This document shows, piece after piece, positions 1 to 8,789 of a stretch of DNA of 64,000 nt; position 1 is the stretch's first letter; every line of letters begins with the position of its first letter. A model generated the notes under the pieces. That model did not search any database and was not told the DNA's origin. It saw only the letters and a program-made list of their open reading frames with translations. The position numbers and the translations under genes were made by a program. Origin of the DNA: Acetobacteraceae bacterium (lineage in GTDB: Bacteria > Pseudomonadota > Alphaproteobacteria > Acetobacterales > Acetobacteraceae); assembly GCA_004843345.1 (NCBI GenBank), contig CP039460.1:1907001-1971000 (forward strand), given 5' to 3'.

Positions 1-650
1 AGGAGAAAAATGTACGTTTAGCACCGCCACCAGAGACGCCAGATCGTCATCTTTTGGAAGAACAGCACGAGGCCTTTGAGCGTCATCGTCTCGAAGAGGA
101 AAAACAGGCACAACTTCAGAAAGAAAGAGAAGAAAAGGTAGCGGAAGAAGCGAAGGCAAAAAAAGAAGAGAAGCTTTCTGCACGAGAAAAAGCAAAATCC
201 CATTCAAAATCGTCACTCTCTGATGGGGGTGTGAAAGAAAAAGCTAAAGAGGATGTCAAACCTGAAGCCATTGTACCTGAAGAAACAGCAGGGGATAGCA
301 GCTTTGATTTAGATGCAAGAATGTCCAGCCTCTCTTCTGAAAATAAATCCCATAAAAAACAGTCTATCGCTGATTCTTCTAAAGTTCTCTCTCAGCAGGT
401 AAATGCAGGACATTATGAAATTCAAATTGCAGCTTATAAAACAGAGGATGAAGCCCTTTCAAAATGGCAAGATTTCTTAAATAAGGATGCAGAAGATTTT
501 CAGTCTCACAATCCTGTTGTCATAGAGGTGCAAACAAAGCACGGCTCTTTATACCGTCTTAGAACGGGAGGTTTTTCATCATCAGATGAAGCAAAGGCTT
601 TTTGTGCTTCTATAAAATCTTTTAATATTCCTTGTAATCCTGTCGGCTAG
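1..650 (+). CDS. SPOR-domain cell-envelope protein, 5' truncated by the window
   Basis: The frame is open from the first bases of the window, so the true start lies upstream; a TTG at 54 is only the first possible internal start. The visible part (about 216 residues) begins with a Pro-rich stretch. A highly charged Glu/Lys/Ala segment, likely coiled coil, follows over roughly visible residues 20-75, then a Ser-rich linker. The last 75 or so residues look like a SPOR domain (GHYEIQIAAYKTEDEA near its start, YRLRTGGFSSSDEAKAFC near its end). SPOR domains bind denuded septal peptidoglycan, so a role in cell division or envelope remodelling is likely. It sits 47 nt upstream of tatB on the same strand. 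Domain call fairly sure; exact function unknown. Confidence 0.75.
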   Translation, partial: EKNVRLAPPPETPDRHLLEEQHEAFERHRLEEEKQAQLQKEREEKVAEEAKAKKEEKLSAREKAKSHSKSSLSDGGVKEKAKEDVKPEAIVPEETAGDSSFDLDARMSSLSSENKSHKKQSIADSSKVLSQQVNAGHYEIQIAAYKTEDEALSKWQDFLNKDAEDFQSHNPVVIEVQTKHGSLYRLRTGGFSSSDEAKAFCASIKSFNIPCNPVG

Positions 651-697
651 AGCCTTAGTGGTTATCTGTTAAATTTTTTGTTGATAGGAAGATAGAT

Positions 698-1267
698 ATG
701 TTCGGTCTTAGCTGGGCTGAAATGTTAGTTATTGCGATAGTGACTTTGGTGCTTGTTGGTCCACAAGATATTCCAAAAGTGATTAAGGCGATTTCTCAAG
801 CCTTTAATATGGCGCAAAAAATGGCAGCAGAATTTAAAATGCATGTCGCAGAATTGGCTCGGGAAGTGGATGTTCATGAGCTTTCTAAAGACTTAGATAA
901 GCATTTAGAATTGCCAAAATTGGACATTGAAAAGCGTATCACAGACACAGTTGACTCAGATCATCAGATTAGGAGTAGTTTTTCTCCAGACTATCAGAAT
1001 GATCGTTTTGAAGAAAAAGTGCCAACGAATCAAAAAGACCTCGCTTTGGTAGAGGAAAAAGTTCCAGAGCGACGTCGTGAAATGTGGGAAGAGCCAGAAA
1101 ATATCGTTTTGTTAGAGAAAGTACCTTCCTTACTGCCCCCACGTATTGCGTTGCGTTTGGCTGAGGAACAAAAGGAATGGCTTAGGCCATCTGTTATTCC
1201 ACCTATGGTCGCTTTACATGATGGAAGGCGTGCTGTTGTCGCCGCCGAAATAGGTGCAAGAGAGTAA
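698..1267 (+). CDS. tatB: Sec-independent protein translocase TatB
   Basis: TatB is the substrate-receptor partner of TatC in the twin-arginine pathway, which exports folded proteins across the inner membrane. The N-terminus (MFGLSWAEMLVIAIVTLVLV, residues 1-20) is a single membrane helix of the TatA/B type, followed by the typical GPQDIPK hinge and an amphipathic helix. A long charged tail, with several EEKVP-like repeats around residues 107-145, extends it to 189 residues; this fits TatB rather than the shorter TatA. It precedes tatC by 26 nt. No tatA is seen between the SPOR gene and tatB, so TatA must be encoded elsewhere if present. Confidence 0.93.
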   Translation: MFGLSWAEMLVIAIVTLVLVGPQDIPKVIKAISQAFNMAQKMAAEFKMHVAELAREVDVHELSKDLDKHLELPKLDIEKRITDTVDSDHQIRSSFSPDYQNDRFEEKVPTNQKDLALVEEKVPERRREMWEEPENIVLLEKVPSLLPPRIALRLAEEQKEWLRPSVIPPMVALHDGRRAVVAAEIGARE

Positions 1268-1293
1268 ATAGCGATGGGTAAATTTTAAAATCT

Positions 1294-2112
1294 ATGTCAT
1301 TAGGAAAAAAACAAAAAGTGGAGAAAGACCCTACCGGAACGATGCCCTTGATGGAACATTTGAGGGAATTGCGTCGCCGTATTATTTGGTCCTTGGCCGT
1401 ATTTTTAATTTCGTTTGGCCTTTGCTACCATTTTTCTGCTGAGATTTATAAGTTTTTGGCTGAGCCTCTTATGCAGGTCATGAGGGAGCAGGGGGTGGCT
1501 GATCCGCATCTGATTTCAACGGATTTAACAGAAGGGTTTTTCACCTATATTCGTGTTGCGATGTTCGGTGCGCTGTTTCTTTCATTTCCTTTTTTAGCCA
1601 TTCAGATGTGGATGTTTATTGCGCCAGGTTTGTATAAAAGTGAAAAAAGGGCGTTTTTCCCTTTTTTAATTGTAACGCCTATCCTTTTTATTTTGGGTGG
1701 GGCTTTGGCATATTATGGGATTATCCCTTATGCATGGCGCTTTTTCCTCTCTTTTCAACAAGGCGCAGATACAGGGGTTGGCATTAAGCTCGAGGCCAAA
1801 ATCTCTGAATATCTTTCATTGGTTATGAAACTGATTTTTGCTTTTGGCTGTTGTTTTGAGTTGCCTGTTGGTTTGACTCTGATGGTAAGGGCAGGTCTTG
1901 TCACAGTACAGCAATTGATTTCTTGGCGGCGTTATGCCTATGTTGCCGCATTTGCACTGGCGGCAGTCTTAGCCCCTCCAGATGCGATTACAATGATAGG
2001 GTTGGCCATTCCTTTGCTTGGTTTATATGAAGTTTCAATTATTGCTTCTAAAATTATGCTGAGAAAGAAAAAGCACGAAGACGAAGAAGTTCAAACAGAT
2101 ACAGAAAATTGA
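1294..2112 (+). CDS. tatC: Sec-independent protein translocase TatC
   Basis: TatC is the multi-spanning inner-membrane core of the Tat translocase that recognises the twin-arginine signal. The 272-residue protein opens with the family's MPLMEHLRELRRR region (residues 17-29). It has about six hydrophobic helices and the conserved loop FLAIQMWMFIAPGLYKSEKR near residues 100-120. The charged tail (KKKHEDEEVQTDTEN) is cytoplasmic. The gene follows tatB closely and is followed 31 nt later by serS, an arrangement common in alphaproteobacteria. Confidence 0.96.
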   Translation: MSLGKKQKVEKDPTGTMPLMEHLRELRRRIIWSLAVFLISFGLCYHFSAEIYKFLAEPLMQVMREQGVADPHLISTDLTEGFFTYIRVAMFGALFLSFPFLAIQMWMFIAPGLYKSEKRAFFPFLIVTPILFILGGALAYYGIIPYAWRFFLSFQQGADTGVGIKLEAKISEYLSLVMKLIFAFGCCFELPVGLTLMVRAGLVTVQQLISWRRYAYVAAFALAAVLAPPDAITMIGLAIPLLGLYEVSIIASKIMLRKKKHEDEEVQTDTEN

Positions 2113-2143
2113 GATTAAATTAAGATAGAGATAGGTTTATAAT

Positions 2144-3406
2144 ATGCATGATATTCGTTTCATTCGTGAAAATCCGGAGGAATTTGATCGTCAGCTTTCT
2201 CGGCGTGGCATTGCACCGATATCTGAAGAAATTTTAGAAATTGATTCAGAATGGCGAAAATTGACGGCTGAAACGCAGGAATTCCAGTCCAAGAGGAAGA
2301 GTATTTCCAAAGAAATTGGGTTGTGCAAGCGTCAGAAACAGCCCAGTGATCATTTAGAAGCTGAAGTTCTTCAGCTTAAAAAATCATTAGAACTCTCGGA
2401 GGAAAAAGCCAAAGAAGAAGCTTCTAAACTGCAAGCTATTTTAGAAACTATTCCTAATTTGCTCTCAGAAGAAGTGCCAGAAGGAAAAGGGGAAGAAGAA
2501 AACCAAATTGTCCACGAATGGGGGAAAAAACCAGATTTTTCTTTTGAGCCTAGGCAGCATTTTGATCTAGGAGAAAAATTGGGGCAGATGGATTTTCCAA
2601 CGGCAACAAAAATTTCAGGTGCCCGATTTACAATCCTTCGTGGTGGTTTAGCGCGTTTAGAACGTGCATTGGGACAATTTATGTTGGATTTGCACACCCA
2701 AAAATTTGGCTTTGAAGAAACAAGCGTGCCTATTCTCGTTAATGAGGAGGCGATGTATGGCACAGATAAGTTACCAAAATTTGCGGAGGAATCTTTTCAA
2801 ACAACCGATGGAAGATGGTTAATTCCAACAGGTGAAGTCTCTTTAACAGCGATGCAGGCAGAAGAAATTATTCCAGAAGAAAAACTCCCTTTGCGAATGA
2901 CGGCTTTAACAGCTTGCTTCCGCTCTGAGGCTGGAGCTGCTGGGCGAGATGTTCGTGGGATGATTCGTCAGCACCAATTTGTAAAATGTGAACTTGTCGC
3001 TGTTACAAAACCTGAAGAGAGCGATGCTGAGCATGAGCGTTTGACCAGAGCTTCTGAAACTGTTTTGGAGCTATTGGAATTGCCATATCGTCGTATGTTG
3101 TTGTGTGCAGGGGATACAGGCTTTGGATCTACTAAGACATGGGATTTAGAGGTTTGGCTCCCAGGAGCGAAAGCGTGGCGTGAAATTTCTTCTTGTTCCA
3201 ATACAAAAGAGTTTCAGGCGAGACGAATGAATGCGCGTTACCGCTCTCAAGAAGGCTTAAAGTTCGTCCATACATTGAATGGATCAGGCCTTGCTGTCGG
3301 GCGTACCCTTGTTGCTGTTATGGAAAATTATCAGACAGAAGAGGGGCATATTCGTGTGCCGAAAGCGCTTCTGCCTTATATGGGTGGCTTGGAGATTATT
3401 TCTTAA
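2144..3406 (+). CDS. serS: Serine--tRNA ligase
   Basis: Charges tRNA-Ser, and tRNA-Sec where present, with serine. The 420-residue length is normal. The N-terminal part (residues 1-110) is the antiparallel coiled coil that grips the tRNA long arm (MHDIRFIRENPEEFDRQLSR at the start). The class II core follows, with motif 2 at FRSEAGAAGRDVRGMIRQHQ and motif 3 at GSGLAVGRTLVAVMEN. The signature WDLEVWLPGAKAWREISSCS is intact. A strong hairpin terminator lies 20-45 nt after the stop. Confidence 0.97.
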   Translation: MHDIRFIRENPEEFDRQLSRRGIAPISEEILEIDSEWRKLTAETQEFQSKRKSISKEIGLCKRQKQPSDHLEAEVLQLKKSLELSEEKAKEEASKLQAILETIPNLLSEEVPEGKGEEENQIVHEWGKKPDFSFEPRQHFDLGEKLGQMDFPTATKISGARFTILRGGLARLERALGQFMLDLHTQKFGFEETSVPILVNEEAMYGTDKLPKFAEESFQTTDGRWLIPTGEVSLTAMQAEEIIPEEKLPLRMTALTACFRSEAGAAGRDVRGMIRQHQFVKCELVAVTKPEESDAEHERLTRASETVLELLELPYRRMLLCAGDTGFGSTKTWDLEVWLPGAKAWREISSCSNTKEFQARRMNARYRSQEGLKFVHTLNGSGLAVGRTLVAVMENYQTEEGHIRVPKALLPYMGGLEIIS

Positions 3407-3424
3407 TAAAGAAGAGATGGCGAA

Positions 3425-3451
3425 AAAAAAGGGGCAAAAAAGCCCCTTTTT
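3425..3451. terminator. Bidirectional intrinsic terminator after serS
   Basis: An A-run leads into GGGGC, a short A-rich loop, then GCCCC and TTTTT. The arms pair perfectly, and both strands end in a T-run, so it can stop serS on the plus strand and the convergent gene at 3470 on the minus strand. Confidence 0.85.
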
Positions 3452-3469
3452 ATAAATATAACGGATGTA

Positions 3470-3931
3470 TTAGTTTGCGGAACTCTGAGGAAGAATAGGA
3501 AGAACGGAACCACCATTTGTAGAGTAAATATCCATTCGGCTTCTGCCTTTATTAAAGGAGCCAGCAACAGAATCTGTCGTTGTTTTGCTGTTTTGCGTTT
3601 GCTGATTCTCAAAGGCAATATCTGCTTTTTGTTTATCTAAAACAGCTTTTTGCTGGTTAAGGGCAAGACGATCACTTTCAAGTGCCATATTTTTACGCTC
3701 TAAATCAGCTTCCCATGCTGGTGGCGTGATAGAATTGCGAATGGCATCATTCTGACGTTGTAGTTCCATCATGCCGTCCAGAGAGCCTTGTCCTTGTATC
3801 TGTTGTGTCTCATTGGCAAGATGACGTACATGATGGCCGACTTTATGTCGAGCATAAGCTGTCGAGGATAAGAGAGAAAATGAAAGGGCGATTGTAACGC
3901 TTCCTAAGCAAAATTTAGAAAAGATTTTCAT
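3470..3931 (-). CDS. Small exported protein with coiled-coil segment, function unknown
   Basis: The frame extends upstream to 3985, but I start it at 3931 (MKIFSKFCLG): a clean signal peptide begins there (h-region SVTIALSFSLLSS, likely cleavage after TAYA), a purine-rich AGGA lies upstream, and the longer form would overlap the next gene. The mature part of about 130 residues is His-rich at first (RHKVGHHVRH). It continues with a Gln/Lys-rich helical stretch (residues 75-120: ERKNMALESDRLALNQQKAV) that looks like coiled coil, and ends in a Ser/Gly/Pro-rich tail. No family recognised. It is last of three minus-strand exported proteins with about 20-nt gaps, so probably an operon. Confidence 0.7.
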   Translation of the reverse strand: MKIFSKFCLGSVTIALSFSLLSSTAYARHKVGHHVRHLANETQQIQGQGSLDGMMELQRQNDAIRNSITPPAWEADLERKNMALESDRLALNQQKAVLDKQKADIAFENQQTQNSKTTTDSVAGSFNKGRSRMDIYSTNGGSVLPILPQSSAN

Positions 3932-3951
3932 GATTGGGTTATCCTGCTGTC

Positions 3952-4614
3952 TTAGTCGTTGGCATAAGTTTGTGGTTTTGGCCAATTTTGCTGGCTTTGT
4001 AAGCGCATCGCTTGTTGGACAGGAGATGATGTCACATTATTTTGCCAGTTCGAAGAGGCAGGAGCTGCTGATCCGGCCTGTTGGGGTGCATATTGAGCAG
4101 AAGATGCTGCCGGCGGAGGGGATGCAGGTGGTACGGCAGCATCTTGTTCCGCTAGTCTTGTTGCTGCTTTACCGCCTTTATGTTTTTTCTCGTTCGCAAT
4201 TCTGAGGCATTCGTCAAAGTTATTGGGTTGAATTTTTGTTTGCCCATCAATCAGCACAGCATAAGCTGTACCTGTTTTAAATTCGCAAGGTTTCGCAATT
4301 TCAATCGCACTTTGAATTTGAGGATTGTTAGGATCTTGATAAGAAATGACGAGAGACTGTGGGTGGAGTTGGGGAGATTCAAAAATTCCAATTAAGCCAT
4401 CAGCATCTTTGTTTGTGTTCGTGACACGGGCACGGGAAGCCATTAGTGAAAGAATAGTCACTAAACGTCCCTCAGAAGAACGGTTCAATTGATCCTGTCC
4501 AAATGTTGTTGGTTTGAGATCTTCAACAGGTGTATAGCACCCTGAAAGTAAGGATAAACTTGCGATTGAAGAAAAGAGTGCGCCAGTTTTAAGAAAGCGT
4601 AAGTTAAAAGTCAT
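3952..4614 (-). CDS. Predicted lipoprotein, function unknown
   Basis: The 220-residue product has a lipoprotein signal: hydrophobic segment FSSIASLSLLSGC with lipobox LSGC at about residues 23-26, so the mature protein would be lipidated at Cys26. A conserved-looking domain follows (residues 30-140; it contains two further Cys, in AKPCEFKTGTAYAVL and FDECLRIANE). A Pro/Ala/Ser/Gln-rich low-complexity tail begins around residue 155. I do not recognise the family. It lies between two other exported proteins on the same strand (gaps of 18 and 20 nt) and probably acts with them in the envelope; this is inference from context only. Confidence 0.72.
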   Translation of the reverse strand: MTFNLRFLKTGALFSSIASLSLLSGCYTPVEDLKPTTFGQDQLNRSSEGRLVTILSLMASRARVTNTNKDADGLIGIFESPQLHPQSLVISYQDPNNPQIQSAIEIAKPCEFKTGTAYAVLIDGQTKIQPNNFDECLRIANEKKHKGGKAATRLAEQDAAVPPASPPPAASSAQYAPQQAGSAAPASSNWQNNVTSSPVQQAMRLQSQQNWPKPQTYAND

Positions 4615-4632
4615 TGAGTATTATCCTTGGTT

Positions 4633-5082
4633 TTATTGCGCATTATCGAGCATTTTTTGCGCCGCATTTCTTACAGCGTTTGCAGATACAAGCCATTTAT
4701 CATGTATTTTTGATTTCGGAGCGGCTTGGATTTGCTTGATTTGTTCATCAAGTGCGGAGAGGTTGTCACTTAGGGCTTCTTTATGCGTTGAAATTTCATC
4801 TGCGCTTGCTTGGCCTTTTTTATGGGCATTTGCAGATGTCTTTAGGGATTTTTGTCCCTCTTTAACTTGAGATATAGCACTTTCTAAGGCACTCTTTAGA
4901 GCATCATCTGTCGGTATTTTTTTTGCAATTTCGGGTTGAATGTCTGAGGCATGAGGAACATCTGCAAGGCTTGCATCGGCAGCAAAGCTCTGAGCTGGCA
5001 GTGAAAAAAGAGCAAAAGAAGCGATTAAAGCACTGGAAGTCAAGAAAGTGGCTTTCTTAAAGCGCAGAAGAGAAAAAGACAT
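4633..5082 (-). CDS. Small periplasmic helical protein, function unknown
   Basis: A 149-residue protein with a signal peptide (hydrophobic SSALIASFALFSLPAQSFA, cleavage likely after SFA near residue 34). The mature part is Ala/Lys/Ser-rich and predicted by eye to be almost entirely helical (repeating SALESAISQVKEGQKSLKTS-type heptads). There are no Cys residues or catalytic motifs I can identify. It is the first gene of the three-gene minus-strand set at 3470-5082; its upstream region (5083-5164) separates it from the helicase gene. Confidence 0.7.
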   Translation of the reverse strand: MSFSLLRFKKATFLTSSALIASFALFSLPAQSFAADASLADVPHASDIQPEIAKKIPTDDALKSALESAISQVKEGQKSLKTSANAHKKGQASADEISTHKEALSDNLSALDEQIKQIQAAPKSKIHDKWLVSANAVRNAAQKMLDNAQ

Positions 5083-5164
5083 AAAAACCTCAAAAAATCA
5101 AAAAGAAGACGATTACTTCATTATAGTTCAGAATATACATTTCTTTTTCATTGCAAAAAAGTCT

Positions 5165-7705
5165 TCATCTTTTCGGGTGTTTTTTTAAGCTGTTTTTTTG
5201 CTTTGAACGGGATGAGGCTGATTTCTGGCTATGCTCGTTTTTGCGTTTTGTATGATGTTTTTTGTGAGAGGCCTGTTTATGCGAGTGATGCTTATTTTTA
5301 CCTCGCATTTGGCTTTGGGTGCGTAAGACCTGTTCAATCCAATCATTAAGCATTTTTGCATTTTTTTCTGCTTGTGGAAGGTCGGCGTAGATTTCAGGAA
5401 AACGCATGGCTAACCAGCGCCAGCTGACCAGTCTTCTATGGCGTTTTTCTGCTTGTTCAAGTTCTTCTCGTGATGTTTGAAGTGGATTAGGCAGGCGACC
5501 AGTTCCAGGTGGTGTGATTTGTTCACGGCGAGAATGGTATGAGGCCCATTCGACAAGGCGAGTAATCCCTTTATCTTGAATTTGAATAGGACACATGGCG
5601 TAAGTCCAACGTGTATTCAAGTCAAGATTTTCAACGCCTTCAAGCGCAGCCGCAATTTCCAGCGCCTGATCCATATTCGCCAACCTGTAATTTGGATCAT
5701 TAGGCTGTAAGACCGCACGTTGAAGTCGACTTAATGTCCCATAGAGGCTGTCTGTGCCAACTTCTCTTGCAACCATGTGAATGATATCAGAATCTGGCTG
5801 AACTTGTGGGCGGGTGTCTTTGATAGGATCTGGTGGCGCAAGAAGAGCTGCATGTATCCTTGAAGGGCTTCCAGCGCCCTCTAAAACGCACACCAGTCCT
5901 TTTTCATGCCTTCCAAAACGTCCGGCTCTTCCGCCGATTTGCTTGATTTCTTGATTATTGAGAGGACGAACATCACGTCCATCAAATTTTTGGAGCGCAC
6001 TAAAAATAACACGGCGGATGGAGAGATTGAGTCCCATGCCAATTGCATCTGTTGCAATTAGAATGTCGGCTTTCCCTGCGTTGAAGCGCGCAGCTTCTGC
6101 GCAACGAACCTCAGGACTCAGAGCCCCATAAATAACTGCAACCTTACGTCCAAGAGACATAAGTTCCGCACGGAGATCTAGAACTTCTCTGCGCGAAAAT
6201 GCAATAAGGGCATCTCCTTTACGAAGCTTGTCTAAAGAGAGCACAGGACCTGTTTCTAGAGGACTTTTACGTTTTAGGTGCATTTCGGAGACTTCATCTC
6301 CGCAAAGTTCAGCAATACGCTTTACCATAGGAATACAGTCTGGAGCGCCAAGAACGAAAATTTCTCTTGCAGGTGTACCCATGATCGCTGCCGTCCAAGC
6401 TGCGCCTCTATCAGGATCTGTGAGCATTTGCGCTTCATCAATGACGGCAACATCGACAGGGTGATGAAGGGGGCACATTTCTACGGTTGCGGCTAAATGA
6501 CGGGCGTTTGAATCGATGAGTCGTTCTTCTCCTGTTGTCAGGGAAGTTTTTATGCCTTGGGAAAGGAGGGAATCATAAAACTCATGCGCAAGCAGGCGTA
6601 AAGGCGCTAAAGCCATACCACTTTCTGCCTTTGTTAGTGCTTTTAGGGCTGCGTATGATTTTCCAGAATTTGTTGGCCCGGTAATAATTGTAATATGCCG
6701 CTTCATTGCACGAGCTGTTTTGAAGTGTGCAGCGAACTTGTCTAAAGCAGCGACTTTGGCAATTGCAGCATTGCCTTCACGGCTTCCGCGGGGAACAATT
6801 GGAAGCTCATGAGGCTTTTTATATTGTGGAGATTCGTCACGCCGCCATTCAAAGACAGATTTTTTGAGACGAGAAAGAAGTTTTGGATCAAAAAGATAAA
6901 TCTCGATGCCATTTTTTTCTTCTCTTTTTGTCGGAACAAGGCGTTTTTCAGCAATCCAACGGAGAGCTTCACGTCTGCTACAATGAAGGATTTTAGGCAA
7001 GTCTTCGAATGGAACAAGACTTTCTTCCCATTTTTGAATTTTTTCTAATTCACGCAGACGGTTTATTTCAGCACGTTCTTTAATTTGCTGTTGGTTTTTA
7101 AGTCGTTTTTCTTCTTGTTTTGCTAGAGATTTTGCAAAATTTGTATTTTTTTCTCCGAGCGCTTCCCCGATAGAAAGTGCAAGCATTTCAATTTGGATCG
7201 GAGAGAGAAAAATACCCTTTTCTTGTAATTCTTCTGTTGTGTCTTGCAAAATTTGAAGGGGAGAGAGACCCATTTTCTTCCAATTTTTTGCCATCATATC
7301 AAATAATGTATGGCGAAGTTCAGCATCAGAAATATTTAAACGGGAAATGGATTTTGCCGCCTTGGTTGTATTTTGAAAACTGATCCAAAGATGTCCATTT
7401 GATTGACATTCATGGAAGAGTTTTTCTGCCCATTTTTTCTGTCGGAGATGAAGGAGTGTCTCTTGAACCATAGAGGCGCATTGTTGATCATCAGGTACAT
7501 TTTCTTCAGCTCTATGTTTTAGAATCTCAATGAGAAGATTTTTCTCTGAAGACTCAATAAAAGACAAAGAATCCTTTTCGCTGAAAGTTGTTTCTCCGTA
7601 TGTTTTTGCTTTTTCTAAGACAGATTGTGCAAAATCTAGGGATGTATTTGCAGAAACATCGAAGATGTTCTCGTTTTCATTAGAAAGAGGATTTTTTGTA
7701 TTCAT
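5165..7705 (-). CDS. Suv3-like superfamily 2 RNA helicase
   Basis: An ATP-dependent helicase related to mitochondrial SUV3, found in many alphaproteobacteria, probably working in RNA turnover. The Walker A motif TGPTNSGKSYAAL lies near residues 341-353, with the Thr-Asn-Ser variant typical of Suv3. Motif II is DEAQM near 422, and motif VI is IGGRAGRFGRH near 587. Residues 1-260 are an uncharacterised N-terminal extension rich in Glu/Lys. The last 45 residues are extremely basic (Lys/His/Ser/Arg), probably a nucleic-acid-binding tail. At 846 residues it is long but in range for alphaproteobacterial members. It stands alone on the minus strand and diverges from the redox genes at 7858. Confidence 0.85.
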   Translation of the reverse strand: MNTKNPLSNENENIFDVSANTSLDFAQSVLEKAKTYGETTFSEKDSLSFIESSEKNLLIEILKHRAEENVPDDQQCASMVQETLLHLRQKKWAEKLFHECQSNGHLWISFQNTTKAAKSISRLNISDAELRHTLFDMMAKNWKKMGLSPLQILQDTTEELQEKGIFLSPIQIEMLALSIGEALGEKNTNFAKSLAKQEEKRLKNQQQIKERAEINRLRELEKIQKWEESLVPFEDLPKILHCSRREALRWIAEKRLVPTKREEKNGIEIYLFDPKLLSRLKKSVFEWRRDESPQYKKPHELPIVPRGSREGNAAIAKVAALDKFAAHFKTARAMKRHITIITGPTNSGKSYAALKALTKAESGMALAPLRLLAHEFYDSLLSQGIKTSLTTGEERLIDSNARHLAATVEMCPLHHPVDVAVIDEAQMLTDPDRGAAWTAAIMGTPAREIFVLGAPDCIPMVKRIAELCGDEVSEMHLKRKSPLETGPVLSLDKLRKGDALIAFSRREVLDLRAELMSLGRKVAVIYGALSPEVRCAEAARFNAGKADILIATDAIGMGLNLSIRRVIFSALQKFDGRDVRPLNNQEIKQIGGRAGRFGRHEKGLVCVLEGAGSPSRIHAALLAPPDPIKDTRPQVQPDSDIIHMVAREVGTDSLYGTLSRLQRAVLQPNDPNYRLANMDQALEIAAALEGVENLDLNTRWTYAMCPIQIQDKGITRLVEWASYHSRREQITPPGTGRLPNPLQTSREELEQAEKRHRRLVSWRWLAMRFPEIYADLPQAEKNAKMLNDWIEQVLRTQSQMRGKNKHHSHKQASHKKHHTKRKNEHSQKSASSRSKQKNSLKKHPKR

Positions 7706-7857
7706 AAGCTATAGTGATCTATTCTTTATAGAGACGCAATGAGAATTAAGGATTATTAGAGGAAATAGAAGATGTGAGGGTAGAAGATTTTCTTTCTTTC
7801 TCGTAAGTTCTTCGTATTTTGAGATAATTATTTTAAATAAATCTGCTGGAGTTTTCG

Positions 7858-8766
7858 ATGAATTTTACACCTTTTCCAGAACATGCCGCGCCGACACCTT
7901 CTGAAGAGAAGGCACTAACGGGGTTGGTTTCACTTTCAAATGAAGGGAATGCGATTGAAAATCAATGGCATCTGGCAGAACCTTCTAAAGAGTATGCCCA
8001 TCTTTATCCAGCTAAAGTTTTAAAAGTTCATCATTGGACGAAGCGTCTTTTTAGTTTCATTACAACCCGTGATCCAGGACTTCGTTTTAAAAATGGTCAA
8101 TTTACGATGATTGGCTTGGAGGTTGAAGGGAAGCCTTTGCTACGTGCGTATTCCATTGTATCAGCGAATTATGAAGATTTTATGGAGTTCCTGTCGATTG
8201 CAGTTCCGGAGGGCCCTTTAACATCTCGGCTGCGTCACGTGAAGGAAGGAGATACTGTTTTGATTGGTCGTAAGCCAGTCGGGACTCTTTTATTGGATAA
8301 TTTGCGTCCAGGACGTAATCTTTATTTTTTCTCAACTGGGACGGGACTAGCACCTTTTATGAGCTTGATTAAAGATCCTGAAGCTTATGCACGTTATGAA
8401 AATATTATTTTAACGCATACGGTACGTGAAAAAGATGAATTAGCTTATCGTCATTTTATTGAAGAAACATTGCCTAAGCATGAATTTCTGGGAGAAGAAG
8501 TTGCGCAAAAACTTCGTTATTACCCTTCGGTTACCCGTGAAGAATTTCACAATCAAGAACGTATTACGACTTTAATTAAAAATGGTCGTTTATGGAAAGA
8601 TTTAGAACTAGATCCTCTTGATCCTAAACATGATAGAGCCATGATTTGCGGATCTCCTGAAATGTTAGCTGATACAGAAAATCTCTTAATTGAAAGAGGA
8701 TTCGACGAGGGCAATAATAACCACCAGGGGGCTTATGTCGTCGAAAAGGCGTTTGCCGAACGCTAA
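7858..8766 (+). CDS. fpr: Ferredoxin--NADP+ reductase
   Basis: An FAD enzyme that moves electrons between NADPH and ferredoxin or flavodoxin. The FAD-binding motif RAYSIVSANYED lies near residues 95-106. GPLTSRLRHVKEGD and the NADP-binding FFSTGTGLAPFMSLI (about residue 160) follow, and the C-terminus has the bacterial-type ending with an aromatic-poor tail (VVEKAFAER). At 302 residues it is about 45 longer than the usual 257, because of an N-terminal extension before the beta-barrel. The ATG at 7858 has a GGAG about 8 nt upstream, so the extension appears real. It is followed 23 nt later by glutathione reductase, giving a redox pair. Confidence 0.9.
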   Translation: MNFTPFPEHAAPTPSEEKALTGLVSLSNEGNAIENQWHLAEPSKEYAHLYPAKVLKVHHWTKRLFSFITTRDPGLRFKNGQFTMIGLEVEGKPLLRAYSIVSANYEDFMEFLSIAVPEGPLTSRLRHVKEGDTVLIGRKPVGTLLLDNLRPGRNLYFFSTGTGLAPFMSLIKDPEAYARYENIILTHTVREKDELAYRHFIEETLPKHEFLGEEVAQKLRYYPSVTREEFHNQERITTLIKNGRLWKDLELDPLDPKHDRAMICGSPEMLADTENLLIERGFDEGNNNHQGAYVVEKAFAER

Positions 8767-8789
8767 TTTCCTTTAAGGATGGGGGAACC

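Noticed and set aside
2371-2763. A 130-codon minus-strand frame
   Set aside because: Antisense of serS; no independent signal.
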